From the NCBI GenBank assembly GCA_902782895.1, contig CACZPA010000082.1, forward strand, positions 1 to 10,270: a stretch of DNA of 10,270 nucleotides, in the 5' to 3' direction. This document shows positions 1 through 6,923 of the stretch, in pieces. The translations under genes were made by a program, and so were the position numbers. Under the pieces are notes generated by a model. It made no database searches. It was given only the letters and a program-made list of their open reading frames with translations, and had not been told where the DNA came from. Position 1 is the stretch's first letter. The number at the start of each line of letters is the position of its first letter. Source of the stretch: an uncultured Eubacteriales bacterium. Its GTDB lineage: Bacteria > Bacillota > Clostridia > Lachnospirales > Bianqueaceae.

Positions 1-111
1 AAACCAACAGAGACACAGAATTGCGGAACCGTGAAGCCCTCCACACTTTTATTATCGCACGTCGTTTGGTTTTGGCTGGTCAAATCGAAAAATTAAAGAA
101 AAATATATTCC

Positions 112-140
112 TTGACAGTATCTCTTCTTTCTTTTATAAT
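112..140 (+). promoter_or_regulatory. Sigma-A type promoter of the SRP RNA gene
   Basis: A perfect -35 box TTGACA (112-117) and a perfect -10 box TATAAT (135-140) are separated by exactly 17 bp. The predicted transcription start is near 147, just before the first base-paired nucleotides of the SRP RNA (150). The match to consensus and the correct placement make this a strong promoter call, as expected for a highly expressed stable RNA. Confidence 0.9.
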
Positions 141-149
141 AATATTGCT

Positions 150-413
150 CTGTGCGGCCGGGGAGATAGCGGTGCCCTGTACCCGCAATCCGCTACAGCG
201 GGGGTTATATCCATCCCCGATTCGTATGAGCAGGGTCTGCCGTGAGGAACGCGGTGATGATCGCCGGGTCCCGTGCAATAGGATCTTTTGAACCGTGTCA
301 GGTCCGGAAGGAAGCAGCACTAAGGGAGTAATTCTATGTGACGCGGGGAAGCCTGGAAGGAGCCGGCTGTCTTGCGTAACGCTTGTGAGTACTTAACAAA
401 GATGGATGCACAG
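150..413 (+). ncRNA. ffs: Signal recognition particle RNA (large, Alu-containing Bacillota type)
   Basis: This is the RNA scaffold of the signal recognition particle; it binds Ffh and directs nascent membrane and secreted proteins to FtsY. The 5' end CTGTGC (150-155) pairs with GCACAG (408-413), closing an RNA of about 264 nt, the size of Bacillus scRNA rather than the 4.5S RNA of Enterobacteria. The 5' Alu region (about 158-200) keeps the blocks GGTGCCCTGTACC and GCAATCCGCT seen in Bacillus scRNA. The S-domain hairpin at about 294-322 carries the hallmark GTCAGGTCCGGAAGGAAGCA, with the GGAA tetraloop and the asymmetric loop that binds the Ffh M domain. It has its own consensus promoter and a terminator. 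Exact ends are inferred from the terminal pairing. Confidence 0.97.
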
Positions 414-431
414 AGCTTTTAGAGAAAACAC

Positions 432-473
432 GGCATCTGGGATTCTCAAAACAGGTTCTCAGGCGCCTTTTTT
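432..473 (+). terminator. Rho-independent terminator of ffs
   Basis: An 11-bp stem with one mismatch and two G-U pairs (left arm 432-442, right arm 457-467) is followed directly by six T (468-473). It lies 18 bp after the SRP RNA 3' end and before dnaX, so it should separate the stable RNA from dnaX mRNA. No convincing separate dnaX promoter is visible in the remaining 58 bp, so dnaX may depend on readthrough or on a weak promoter. Confidence 0.8.
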
Positions 474-531
474 GTCCGGTCATGTATTACGCCGGCTTTC
501 AGATAAAACTACTCTCACAAGGAGGTACCAT

Positions 532-2229
532 ATGGCATATCAGGCATTATACCGGAAATGGCGTCCCCGCACGTTTTCCGAGGTCATAGGGCAGGACGCC
601 GTCATGACTGCCCTGCGCAACCAGGTCAAAAGCGGCCATATCGGTCACGCATATCTTTTCTGCGGCACACGCGGGACAGGCAAGACATCGACCGCCAAGA
701 TTTTCGCGCGGGCTGTCAACTGCCTCAACCCTAAAGACGGCAATCCCTGCAACGAATGCGAAATGTGCCGGCAGGGCGAGAACGACTACAATATTATTGA
801 GATCGATGCGGCCTCCAACAACGGTGTTGACAACATCCGCGACCTCCGCGAGGAAGTCCAGTATGTGCCGACAAATGGCAAGTACCGTGTTTACATCATC
901 GACGAAGTGCACATGCTTTCCACAAGCGCTTTCAACGCGCTTCTCAAGACTCTGGAGGAGCCGCCGGCACACGTGATCTTCATTCTCGCGACCACCGAGC
1001 CGCACAAAATCCTTCCAACGATCCTCTCCCGCTGCCAGCGCTATGATTTTCGCCGCATTGGCGGGCCGGTTTTGACACGTCATCTGCAGCAGATCTGCCA
1101 TGAGGAGAAGATCGACATCGAAGACGACGCGCTGCGCTATATCGCGGACGCTGCGGATGGCGGCTGCCGTGACGCGCTGAGCATTCTCGACCAGTGCTCG
1201 TCTTACTATATGAACGAGCACATCACAGTAGGGATGGTTCTGGATATCCTCGGTGCGGCCGATCGGCATATCTTCTATACGATGACAAAAACGCTGCTCG
1301 CCCGCGATCGCCGCGCGTGTCTGGAAGAGACAGAAACGCTGCTCGCCTCCGGCCGCGACACAACGCGTTTTCTTCTCGACTGGATCGCCTATATGCGGAA
1401 TATTCTGCTTCTGCAGATGATGGGACAGGCCGCATACGACATGCTCGCTGTACCCGAGTCCGAGCTTTGCGAGATCCGCGAAATCGCTTCCCAGGCCGGT
1501 CCGGACACCATCAGCTACTACACGGAAGAGCTTGCGGCGCTCGAGCTCTCCCTGCGTACTTCGACGGAAAAACGTATCCTGCTCGAGGTTGGGCTGCTTC
1601 GGCTGTGCCGCCTTGAGGACCGCGATACCCGTGCGCTACTCGCGCGGATCGAGACCCTCGAAAGAAAGATCGCGAACGGAATTCCGATCCAGGCCGCTGC
1701 TGTGAATACGGGTGTGCCGATAAACAAAGCCGCTGCCACGGCTGCTCCGGCACCAGAGTCGGCGATTTCTGCAACAGGGCCAGTGATTTCTTCACCAGAG
1801 CCGGCAGTATCGGCACCAGAACCCATCAGTACGGCAGCCGAGCCCGCCGGATCCACAGAGCCCGCCAGCCAGACAACCGCTCCGGCTTCGGCCGCGATCG
1901 GCTATCCTAAGCTCTCCGAGATGGACTGGCAGCGGATCTATCAGGATATGCTGAATAAACAGTTCCACGCGCTGGAAGGGACAGAACTCCGTCAGAACGA
2001 CGAAGGCGTTTTCCTCGTGGTTTCGGACGATTTCAAGCTTAGCCTGCTCAATCGAGGCAACCCTTCGATCGTGCAGCGCATCGCACAGAGCATTCAGGCC
2101 GTGATCGGACAAGTCCCCGTAAAAGCCGTAAACAAGACATTTTTCGGCGGCGCGGAGGGCCCCATGGACGGGCAGCTCGATCTCGACGGTATCCTGCGCA
2201 GCATCGGCGGTCCGGTCAACATTACCTAA
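532..2229 (+). CDS. dnaX: DNA polymerase III subunit tau (clamp loader ATPase)
   Basis: This is the 565-residue AAA+ clamp-loader subunit that loads the beta clamp and couples polymerase to helicase at the fork. From Met1 (MAYQALYRKWRP, the family's typical N-terminus) it shows Walker A GTRGTGKT (45-52), zinc cysteines C64, C73, C76 and C79, Walker B VYIIDE (120-125), the sensor-1 region LATTEPHK (152-159) and the SRC arginine-finger motif (166-168). After the collar domain comes an Ala/Pro/Ser-rich linker (about 384-458) containing heptapeptide repeats, then the C-terminal tau domain. The start at 532 is chosen because AAGGAGG (519-525) lies 6 nt upstream; the open frame extends back to 406, but that overlaps the SRP RNA and its terminator. 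I see no A-AAA-AAG slippery heptamer, so a frameshifted gamma form is not predicted. ffs lies upstream, ybaB and recR downstream. Confidence 0.98.
   Translation: MAYQALYRKWRPRTFSEVIGQDAVMTALRNQVKSGHIGHAYLFCGTRGTGKTSTAKIFARAVNCLNPKDGNPCNECEMCRQGENDYNIIEIDAASNNGVDNIRDLREEVQYVPTNGKYRVYIIDEVHMLSTSAFNALLKTLEEPPAHVIFILATTEPHKILPTILSRCQRYDFRRIGGPVLTRHLQQICHEEKIDIEDDALRYIADAADGGCRDALSILDQCSSYYMNEHITVGMVLDILGAADRHIFYTMTKTLLARDRRACLEETETLLASGRDTTRFLLDWIAYMRNILLLQMMGQAAYDMLAVPESELCEIREIASQAGPDTISYYTEELAALELSLRTSTEKRILLEVGLLRLCRLEDRDTRALLARIETLERKIANGIPIQAAAVNTGVPINKAAATAAPAPESAISATGPVISSPEPAVSAPEPISTAAEPAGSTEPASQTTAPASAAIGYPKLSEMDWQRIYQDMLNKQFHALEGTELRQNDEGVFLVVSDDFKLSLLNRGNPSIVQRIAQSIQAVIGQVPVKAVNKTFFGGAEGPMDGQLDLDGILRSIGGPVNIT
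1750..1854 (+). repeat. Five degenerate 21-bp tandem units in the dnaX linker
   Basis: Five consecutive 21-bp units begin at 1750, 1771, 1792, 1813 and 1834. They keep the reading frame and encode the heptapeptides APESAIS, ATGPVIS, SPEPAVS, APEPIST and AAEPAGS. They form most of the flexible linker between the clamp-loader core and the tau C-terminal domain. The units are diverged, so this is an old expansion or a composition-driven pattern rather than a recent array. Confidence 0.7.
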
Positions 2230-2256
2230 TATTACCTGACACGGGTCAGCATAGCA

Positions 2257-2280
2257 CGCCGGCATCTTGCAATTCCGGCG
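2257..2280 (+). other. Hairpin just after dnaX, no U-tract
   Basis: CGCCGG (2257-2262) and CCGGCG (2275-2280) can form a 6-bp stem with a 12-nt loop, 27 bp after the dnaX stop. A smaller stem CTGAC/GTCAG lies just before it (2236-2249). Neither has a T-run, so they are not called as terminators. The first hairpin overlaps the predicted -35 box of the ybaB promoter. Confidence 0.35.
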
Positions 2281-2295
2281 CAAATACAGTACAAT
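2267..2295 (+). promoter_or_regulatory. Probable sigma-A promoter of ybaB-recR
   Basis: TTGCAA (2267-2272) and TACAAT (2290-2295) are 17 bp apart, each with one or two deviations from consensus. An alternative -10, GATAAT, is at 2303-2308. The predicted start near 2302 would give ybaB-recR a leader of about 140 nt. The call rests on box match and spacing only. Confidence 0.5.
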
Positions 2296-2335
2296 TACAA
2301 TCGATAATACAGAAGGGAGGACGGTGCCCGCCCCG

Positions 2336-2419
2336 GGATCACGTGGTTCAGCCCACGGCTGAGATCCGGCGGCGCAGCGGTTTGAAACCATGCGGTTCAG
2401 CTAACCGCACAGTGTTTTT
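2336..2419 (+). promoter_or_regulatory. Structured leader with terminator-like hairpin before ybaB
   Basis: The leader can form a hairpin at 2336-2367 (GGATC/GATCC outside, TCAGCC/GGCTGA inside, 3-nt loop) and a small one at 2379-2389 (GGTTTGAAACC). A third hairpin, TGCGGTT (2391-2397) with AACCGCA (2403-2409), is followed by five T (2415-2419) and so resembles an intrinsic terminator, although 5 nt separate stem and T-run. The same arms have competing partners: GCGGTT occurs twice (2377 and 2392), and AACC at 2386-2389 can pair with GGTT at 2394-2397. This is the layout of an attenuator, but I recognise no known riboswitch or T-box motif. Confidence 0.4.
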
Positions 2420-2440
2420 CGGCCCGGCACCACATCTATT

Positions 2441-2788
2441 ATGGCAAAACGTGGCGGTTACAGCGGTCAGATGCCCGGCAGCATGCAGAACCTGATGAAG
2501 CAGGCGCAGCGCATGCAACAGAAAATGGCCGATATGCAGAAGGATCTGGAGAATCAGACAGTCGAGGCTACAGCCGGCGGCGGCGCGGTTCATGTTGTCG
2601 TCAACGGCCGTAAAGAGCTTGTCTCCGTTGAGATTCAGAAAGAAGCAGTCGATCCCGACGATGTTGAGATGCTGCAGGATTTGATCGTCGCGGCGGTCAA
2701 CGAAGCCATGCGCAACGCTGACGCGATGGTCAGCCAGTCCATGAGCCAGATCACCGGCGGTCTGAATCTACCCGGCGGAATGTTCTAA
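2441..2788 (+). CDS. ybaB: YbaB/EbfC family nucleoid-associated protein
   Basis: This 115-residue protein belongs to the YbaB/EbfC DNA-binding family, which forms dimers that bind DNA and is almost always encoded between dnaX and recR. The sequence shows a Met/Gln/Lys-rich N-terminal helix (about 12-40, with MQNLMKQAQRMQQKM), a central beta hairpin (about 46-66, GGGAVHVVVNGRKELVSVEI) and a C-terminal helix ending in the family's typical tail GGLNLPGGMF. Length is normal. The ATG is set by homology: the usual N-terminus begins here, yet no Shine-Dalgarno sequence is visible in the 20 nt upstream, which is odd for this GC-rich window. A structured leader precedes it. The stop codon is embedded in the recR ribosome binding site, indicating co-transcription and likely translational coupling with recR. 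Confidence 0.94.
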   Translation: MAKRGGYSGQMPGSMQNLMKQAQRMQQKMADMQKDLENQTVEATAGGGAVHVVVNGRKELVSVEIQKEAVDPDDVEMLQDLIVAAVNEAMRNADAMVSQSMSQITGGLNLPGGMF

Positions 2789-2799
2789 AGGAGCTTCTG

Positions 2800-3399
2800 A
2801 TGGAATATTTCGGCAACGCGATGGAGGTGCTGATCAATAACCTCGCAAGGCTTCCCGGCCTCGGCCGCAAGTCCGCGCAGCGCCTCGCTTTTCACATTAT
2901 TGAGATGCCTCCTGAGGACGTCGAGAATCTGGCAAACGCCCTGACAACAGCCCGCGAGCATGTTCATTACTGCAAGCATTGCTGCACACTTACGGATGGT
3001 GAGATCTGTCCCGTCTGTGCGGACGGCACCCGCGACCGCAGCGTGATCATGGTCGTTGAGGATTCCCGCGACATGGCGGCTTATGAACGCACGGGACAGT
3101 ATCATGGCCTCTACCATATCCTGCACGGCGTGATTTCACCGCTTTCCGGCATCACTCCTTCTGAGCTCACAATCAAGGAGCTGCTTGCACGTCTCAGTGA
3201 CGACACCGTCAAAGAACTGATCATGGCGACCAATCCGACCGTTGAGGGTGAGACGACCGCTATGTATATTGCCCGCCTTGTCAAGCCGCTCGGCATCAAG
3301 GTAAGCCGCATCGCTAACGGCATTCCCGTCGGCGGCGACCTGGAGTACACCGACGATATGACGCTGACGCGCGCGCTGCAGGGTCGTACCACATACTAA
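2800..3399 (+). CDS. recR: Recombination mediator protein RecR
   Basis: RecR acts with RecF and RecO to load RecA onto SSB-coated single-stranded gaps during recombinational repair. The 199-residue protein has normal family length and all domains in order: an N-terminal helix-hairpin-helix (LARLPGLGRKSAQRLA, 15-30), a zinc finger with C58, C61, C70 and C73, a Toprim domain beginning at SVIMVVEDSRD (81-91), and the C-terminal segment NPTVEGETTAMYIARL followed by SRIANGIPVGGDLEYTDDMT. The ATG follows AAAGGAG (2787-2793) by 6 nt, and that site overlaps the ybaB stop codon, so the two genes form a tight operon. It is followed after 38 bp by a glycosidase gene, an unusual neighbour. Confidence 0.98.
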   Translation: MEYFGNAMEVLINNLARLPGLGRKSAQRLAFHIIEMPPEDVENLANALTTAREHVHYCKHCCTLTDGEICPVCADGTRDRSVIMVVEDSRDMAAYERTGQYHGLYHILHGVISPLSGITPSELTIKELLARLSDDTVKELIMATNPTVEGETTAMYIARLVKPLGIKVSRIANGIPVGGDLEYTDDMTLTRALQGRTTY

Positions 3400-3437
3400 A
3401 AGGCTCCTCTTCGGAGGGCCGATTCAGAACAACGATT

Positions 3438-4613
3438 ATGCCACAGCAAAAATCTCTGTATCATTTTGAACCTGCAAAAGGCTGGATCAACGACCCCAAC
3501 GGCTTATGCCGTTATAAAGGCCGTTACCATGCCTTTTTTCAGTACAATCCATACTCGCTGCACTGGGACAGAATGCACTGGGGCCATGCGGTCTCCGACG
3601 ACCTGCTCCACTGGGAAGAGCTCCCGATCGCGCTGTATCCCGATCAGGCCTATGACAATGGGCTCGGATGCTTTTCCGGCTCCGCGCTTGTTGAAGGGGA
3701 CACTTTATATCTGATGTATACGTCCGTCTCCGAAAAATACGGTCAGACGCAGTCCCTGGTCGTCTCGGACGGTAAGCATTTTGAAAAATACGCCGGCAAT
3801 CCTGTCATCCGCACGAACCCTCTCGATCCGTCAAACCGTGATTTCCGCGACCCGAAGGTCTTCCGGTGGGGGACAGAATACCGCATGGTCTGCGGGACCG
3901 GTGTCGACGGGCTGGCCTCCATCCTGCTGTACGGTTCTGTTGATCTGATCCACTGGGAATACATGGGGCCGATCTTCCAGAGCCGCAACTACGGTCCTGT
4001 CGCCGAATGTCCGGATCTGTATCCGGTCGACGGCCGCTGGATTCTGATGTTCTCCCGCATGGAAAAAGTCCGGACCGAGCAGTTTATTCTCGGCGATTTT
4101 GACGGCAACCGCTTCATTCCGGAGAGTTTCCAGCAGCCAGAAAAAGGCCCGAATTTCTATGCTCCGCAGACTTTTTATGATGACACAGCCTCGGATGGTA
4201 AGACTGCAACGAACCCGGCTGACATCGCCGCCGGGAATTCGGATGACAAAACTGATGGCGCAGGCCGCCGCATTCTGATCGGCTGGATGCCGCACTATGC
4301 CCCGCTGCCCTCCGACGCTGTCCGCAACGGAGCCTTCACGATCCCGCGCGAGGTACACGTCCGCGAGGGACAGATCTGCCTGGACCCGATCCGGGAGGCT
4401 GTGCCGCTGCTGCAGCCATGGCATGTCAGCACTGCAGCCGGGCCTGCTGGCACCGCATCCGGGCTTGCCAACACTGCAGTTGGATTCTCCGGCAACACCG
4501 CAGACACAACAAAAAAACCGTCCGACAGGATCCTCTCAGACGGCGATATCCGTGAGATTTTCCATGCGGACGGCACTTGTGAAACATATTACGAAAGTGA
4601 ATCGCGTGGCTGA
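3438..4613 (+). CDS. GH32 beta-fructosidase (sucrase/fructan hydrolase type) with shortened C-terminal domain
   Basis: This 391-residue glycoside hydrolase family 32 protein probably hydrolyses sucrose, sucrose-6-phosphate or short fructans. No signal peptide is seen, so it should act in the cytoplasm. The catalytic propeller looks complete: WINDPNG with nucleophile D19, FRDPKVF with transition-state stabiliser D138, and AECPDLYP with acid/base E190. Two low-complexity stretches occur: a polar insert of about 28 residues before RILIGWMPHYAPLP, and an Ala/Gly/Thr heptad repeat from residue 332. The last residues, DGDIREIFHADGTCETYY, resemble the final strands of the usual C-terminal beta-sandwich, but the roughly 100 residues that should precede them are largely missing. 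No other frame continues the domain, so this looks like an internal deletion or replacement, not a frameshift. No Shine-Dalgarno sequence is clear; a weak hairpin lies between recR and this gene. Exact substrate is unknown. Confidence 0.9.
   Translation: MPQQKSLYHFEPAKGWINDPNGLCRYKGRYHAFFQYNPYSLHWDRMHWGHAVSDDLLHWEELPIALYPDQAYDNGLGCFSGSALVEGDTLYLMYTSVSEKYGQTQSLVVSDGKHFEKYAGNPVIRTNPLDPSNRDFRDPKVFRWGTEYRMVCGTGVDGLASILLYGSVDLIHWEYMGPIFQSRNYGPVAECPDLYPVDGRWILMFSRMEKVRTEQFILGDFDGNRFIPESFQQPEKGPNFYAPQTFYDDTASDGKTATNPADIAAGNSDDKTDGAGRRILIGWMPHYAPLPSDAVRNGAFTIPREVHVREGQICLDPIREAVPLLQPWHVSTAAGPAGTASGLANTAVGFSGNTADTTKKPSDRILSDGDIREIFHADGTCETYYESESRG
4431..4505 (+). repeat. Degenerate tandem repeat (21/21/24 bp) inside the GH32 gene
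   Basis: Units begin at 4431, 4452 and 4473, with a partial unit at 4497; each starts ACTGCAG or ACCGCA. They are in frame and encode TAAGPAG, TASGLAN, TAVGFSGN and TAD. The repeat sits where the core of the GH32 C-terminal beta-sandwich should be. Confidence 0.75.
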
Positions 4614-4642
4614 GCCCGCGGCGACAACGCCAGGACCTTCCC

Positions 4643-5839
4643 TTACGAGATCGAGGCCAGAACCTCCGCTTCTTTGATCCAGGGATGATCCTCGCGGACA
4701 CCCACTCCGATCACATCCGGAATATTGAGTTCTCCGTCTTTCATCGTCAGAACTCCATCCATCAGCTCGTTGGCGAGCGCGAGTCCCTGCTTATCCTCCT
4801 GATACTTGCCGATATTCGGCGTATAGGACGTAAAATGCAGGATATACACAAAGCAGAACTGGTCAGAGGTGTGCGGCGTCACCGTCATATCGGCGGCGGC
4901 AGCCATCCTGGCCACTTTTGTTGTGCGGATCAGCCCGCCGTTGTACAGGATATCCGGCTGCAGCACGCTTGCGGCGTGACGCTCGATCAGCCAGCGGAAA
5001 CGGCGCAGACTGGTTTCCTGCTCGCCAAAAGCGATCGGAATCGTCAGTGCTTCGCGGACCTTGCGGTTCTCCTCAAGGTCGTCAAACGGGCACGGCTCCT
5101 CGTAGAAATACGCGTTGATGTCTTCGAGGATCTTGCCGTAACGGATCGCTTCCGGCGCGTCATAAGACCCGTTGCCATCGGCGTGAATGATGAAATCGTC
5201 CCCGAAATACTTGCGGGTCAGATAGATCAGCTCTTCGCTGCGGCCCTCAAGCGAATCCGCGTTCTTGCTCATCCGGCCGCCGATCTTGAACTTGATCGCC
5301 TTCGCGCCGATCTCATCAACACGGCGTTTCAGGATTTCGAGCTCCTCTTCGGCGGTATTGCCGCGGTTGCCGCTCGCCGCATAGACATTGACGCGGTCAT
5401 GGATTTTCGGTCCGAACATGCCGCCGAGGGATACTTTACGGCATTTTGCCAGCAGGTCCAGAATACTTGTCTCGAGCGCGGAAAGCGCTACGTAATACGG
5501 AATTCCGGCCAGCTTGTAATTGCTCTTGTAGACGTAAATCTCGTCGATCAGTTTCTCCAGCGTGCGCGCGTCCTTGCTGATACAGTACGGCGCCATCAGG
5601 TCCGTCAGCATCGGATAGGAGATCGGCATCCGGGTGTTGGAGATTCCGAGGCCGACCATACCGTCCTTCGAAGTCGTCCGCACGATCCACTGCCTGTGCG
5701 TACGAATCAGCTCGATTTTCTCGATAATGATCGGATTGTCGAGGCCGGAGAGATCCAGCACCGGTTCGTTCTGGATGCTGATCAGTTCCTCGCTCGATAC
5801 GGGCTTATATGGCTTAAAATCGGGATGTACCTGATACAT
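4643..5839 (-). CDS. Enolase-superfamily enzyme, mandelate racemase type (probable sugar-acid dehydratase)
   Basis: This 398-residue member of the mandelate racemase/muconate lactonizing group abstracts the proton alpha to a carboxylate with Mg2+ help; most such bacterial enzymes dehydrate aldonic or aldaric acids. Counting from the ATG at 5839, it has the KxK base pair K183/K185 (IKFKIG), metal ligands D221 (HADGN), E247 (YEEP) and E273 (FGEQE), and the Asp-His dyad D296 (QPDI) and H323 (TPHTSD). The spacing from D221 to H323 is the same as in mandelate racemase, which places it in that subgroup. A GTG at 5848 is also in frame, but it lies inside AAGGTG, which serves as the ribosome binding site 6 nt before the ATG, so I choose the ATG. 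It starts 10 nt after the dehydrogenase stop, so the two are co-transcribed. Substrate cannot be read from the sequence. Confidence 0.9.
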   Translation of the reverse strand: MYQVHPDFKPYKPVSSEELISIQNEPVLDLSGLDNPIIIEKIELIRTHRQWIVRTTSKDGMVGLGISNTRMPISYPMLTDLMAPYCISKDARTLEKLIDEIYVYKSNYKLAGIPYYVALSALETSILDLLAKCRKVSLGGMFGPKIHDRVNVYAASGNRGNTAEEELEILKRRVDEIGAKAIKFKIGGRMSKNADSLEGRSEELIYLTRKYFGDDFIIHADGNGSYDAPEAIRYGKILEDINAYFYEEPCPFDDLEENRKVREALTIPIAFGEQETSLRRFRWLIERHAASVLQPDILYNGGLIRTTKVARMAAAADMTVTPHTSDQFCFVYILHFTSYTPNIGKYQEDKQGLALANELMDGVLTMKDGELNIPDVIGVGVREDHPWIKEAEVLASIS

Positions 5840-5849
5840 GCCGGTCACC

Positions 5850-6791
5850 TTACACGATTTTGTTGATCTGATTGCCCTTCAGCCACTCATCCAGGCTATG
5901 GAATACGATGGCCGCGCGCTTTACCATGGACTCTACGCTCAGGAAAGCGATATGCGGTGTCAGAATCGTGTTCGGGGCGGTCAGCAGCGGATTCTCGGCC
6001 GGAATCGGCGGCTCTACGTCGTATACATCAACACCTGCAGCCGCGAGTTTACCGGACTTGAGGGCTTCCGCCAGCGCTGCGGCGTCCACAACCGGTCCAC
6101 GGGAAGCGTTGATCAGGATCGCGCCGTCTTTCATCAGTGCGATCGTCTTCGCGTTGATCAGGCCGCGAGTCGAATCGATCAGAGGCGTGTGCAGTGTCAC
6201 GATATCGGACTGCGCAAGCAGATCTTCCATGCTCATGTATTCTACATTCGGCAGGTTGCGCGGGTTGACGTCATAGCCCAGTACGCGGCATCCAAACGCG
6301 TTGAAAAGCTCGGCGACGCGGCTTCCGATCGCGCCGGTTCCGATGATACCGACGGTTTTGCCCTGCAGCTCAAATCCAACGTTCTTGCCGATCACGCCGC
6401 CTGTGCGGGTCAGCTTGTCCGCCAGCGGGACCTTACGGGCCAGCGTCAGGGTCATGCCCAGAACCAGCTCGGCGACGGATTCGTTCGAATAACCGGACGC
6501 GTTGCTGACCGCAATGCCCAGCTCCTTCGCGCGGGCAACCGGAATATGGTCCACGCCGGTAAACGCAACGTCGATGAATTTCAGATTGGGGCAGGCGTCG
6601 AGGACTTCAGCCTTAAGCGGCATATTCGCGATCATCAGAATGTCCGCGTCCTTCAGGCGCTCCTTCTGCACCTCAACGTCCAGATCTCTTTCATATGCAG
6701 TGAATTCATGTCCCTGCGCGCGCAGCGCTTCGGCATAAGAATCCAGCAGTTCTTTACTGATACCCAGTGATTCAATCAATACAATCTTCAT
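5850..6791 (-). CDS. D-2-hydroxyacid dehydrogenase, NAD(P)-dependent
   Basis: This 313-residue protein of the D-isomer-specific 2-hydroxyacid dehydrogenase family interconverts 2-oxoacids and D-2-hydroxyacids in the cytoplasm. It shows the nucleotide-binding glycine motif GTGAIG (151-156) and D174 at the end of the second strand, suggesting NAD. The catalytic triad is complete: R231 (NASRGPVVD), E260 (DVYDVEPP) and H280 (LTPHIAF). The catalytic domain carries VAFTGVDHIP and SNASGYSNESVAELVLG. The ATG at 6791 follows AGGAGGT (6799-6805) by 7 nt; the open frame continues upstream through the cupin gene and repeat array, but that part is antisense noise. It is the first gene of a two-gene operon with the enolase-superfamily enzyme, so it may reduce or oxidise an intermediate of the same acid pathway. 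Glycerate or hydroxypyruvate would be plausible substrates, unproven. Confidence 0.94.
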   Translation of the reverse strand: MKIVLIESLGISKELLDSYAEALRAQGHEFTAYERDLDVEVQKERLKDADILMIANMPLKAEVLDACPNLKFIDVAFTGVDHIPVARAKELGIAVSNASGYSNESVAELVLGMTLTLARKVPLADKLTRTGGVIGKNVGFELQGKTVGIIGTGAIGSRVAELFNAFGCRVLGYDVNPRNLPNVEYMSMEDLLAQSDIVTLHTPLIDSTRGLINAKTIALMKDGAILINASRGPVVDAAALAEALKSGKLAAAGVDVYDVEPPIPAENPLLTAPNTILTPHIAFLSVESMVKRAAIVFHSLDEWLKGNQINKIV

Positions 6792-6824
6792 ACAAGTGAC
6801 CTCCTGTTTCATAATCTGTCCTAT

Positions 6825-6853
6825 ATCATACACCTTGACGGCCGGATGCGCAA
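6825..6853 (-). promoter_or_regulatory. Probable promoter of the dehydrogenase-dehydratase operon
   Basis: On the minus strand, TTGCGC (6848-6853) and TATGAT (6825-6830) are 17 bp apart, with TG one base before the -10 box. The predicted start near 6818 gives a leader of under 30 nt. The -35 box is a moderate match, so the call is tentative. Confidence 0.5.
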
Positions 6854-6864
6854 GTCGCAACTTG
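6851..6864. promoter_or_regulatory. Inverted repeat between divergent promoters (candidate operator)
   Basis: CAAGT (6851-6855) and ACTTG (6860-6864) form a perfect 5-bp inverted repeat with a 4-bp spacer. It overlaps the -35 box of both divergent promoters, so one bound regulator could control the cupin gene and the dehydrogenase operon together. No regulator gene is in the window. Arms are short, so chance is possible. Confidence 0.4.
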
Positions 6865-6890
6865 ACAGATCCGCCGGATTTTGTTATAAA
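6862..6890 (+). promoter_or_regulatory. Sigma-A promoter of the cupin gene
   Basis: A perfect TTGACA (6862-6867) and TATAAA (6885-6890) are 17 bp apart, with an extended -10 TG at 6882-6883. The predicted start near 6897 leaves a leader of about 27 nt that contains the AGGAGG site. Confidence 0.78.
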
Positions 6891-6923
6891 GGAACCAATA
6901 AAACCGTAAAAGGAGGCCACATT

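Noticed and set aside
1..111. End of an upstream gene or a tRNA
   Set aside because: Short frames with no recognisable protein, and no tRNA cloverleaf or conserved TTCGA-type arm; nothing can be supported here.
406..531. Upstream extension of dnaX from an ATG at 406
   Set aside because: It would start inside the SRP RNA and cross its terminator; the AGGAGG-led ATG at 532 gives the family's standard N-terminus.
1640..1900. Programmed frameshift site in dnaX giving a gamma subunit
   Set aside because: No A-AAA-AAG-type slippery run is seen; the closest stretch, GAAAGAAAG, does not fit.
2302..2440. T-box or known riboswitch before ybaB
   Set aside because: No T-box consensus or other motif I know is present, and the downstream genes are not of a matching type.
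4614..4642. Bidirectional terminator between the convergent GH32 and dehydratase genes
   Set aside because: Only a 4-bp stem (GGCG/CGCC at 4620-4631) and no T-run on either strand.
4685..5866. Long + strand open frame of 393 codons opposite the enolase-superfamily gene
   Set aside because: The minus-strand gene has all catalytic motifs and a ribosome binding site; the antisense frame is a by-product of GC-rich codon usage and shows no recognisable domain.
5838..6770. + strand open frame of 310 codons opposite the dehydrogenase gene
   Set aside because: It mirrors a well-supported dehydrogenase and has no ribosome binding site or known motif.
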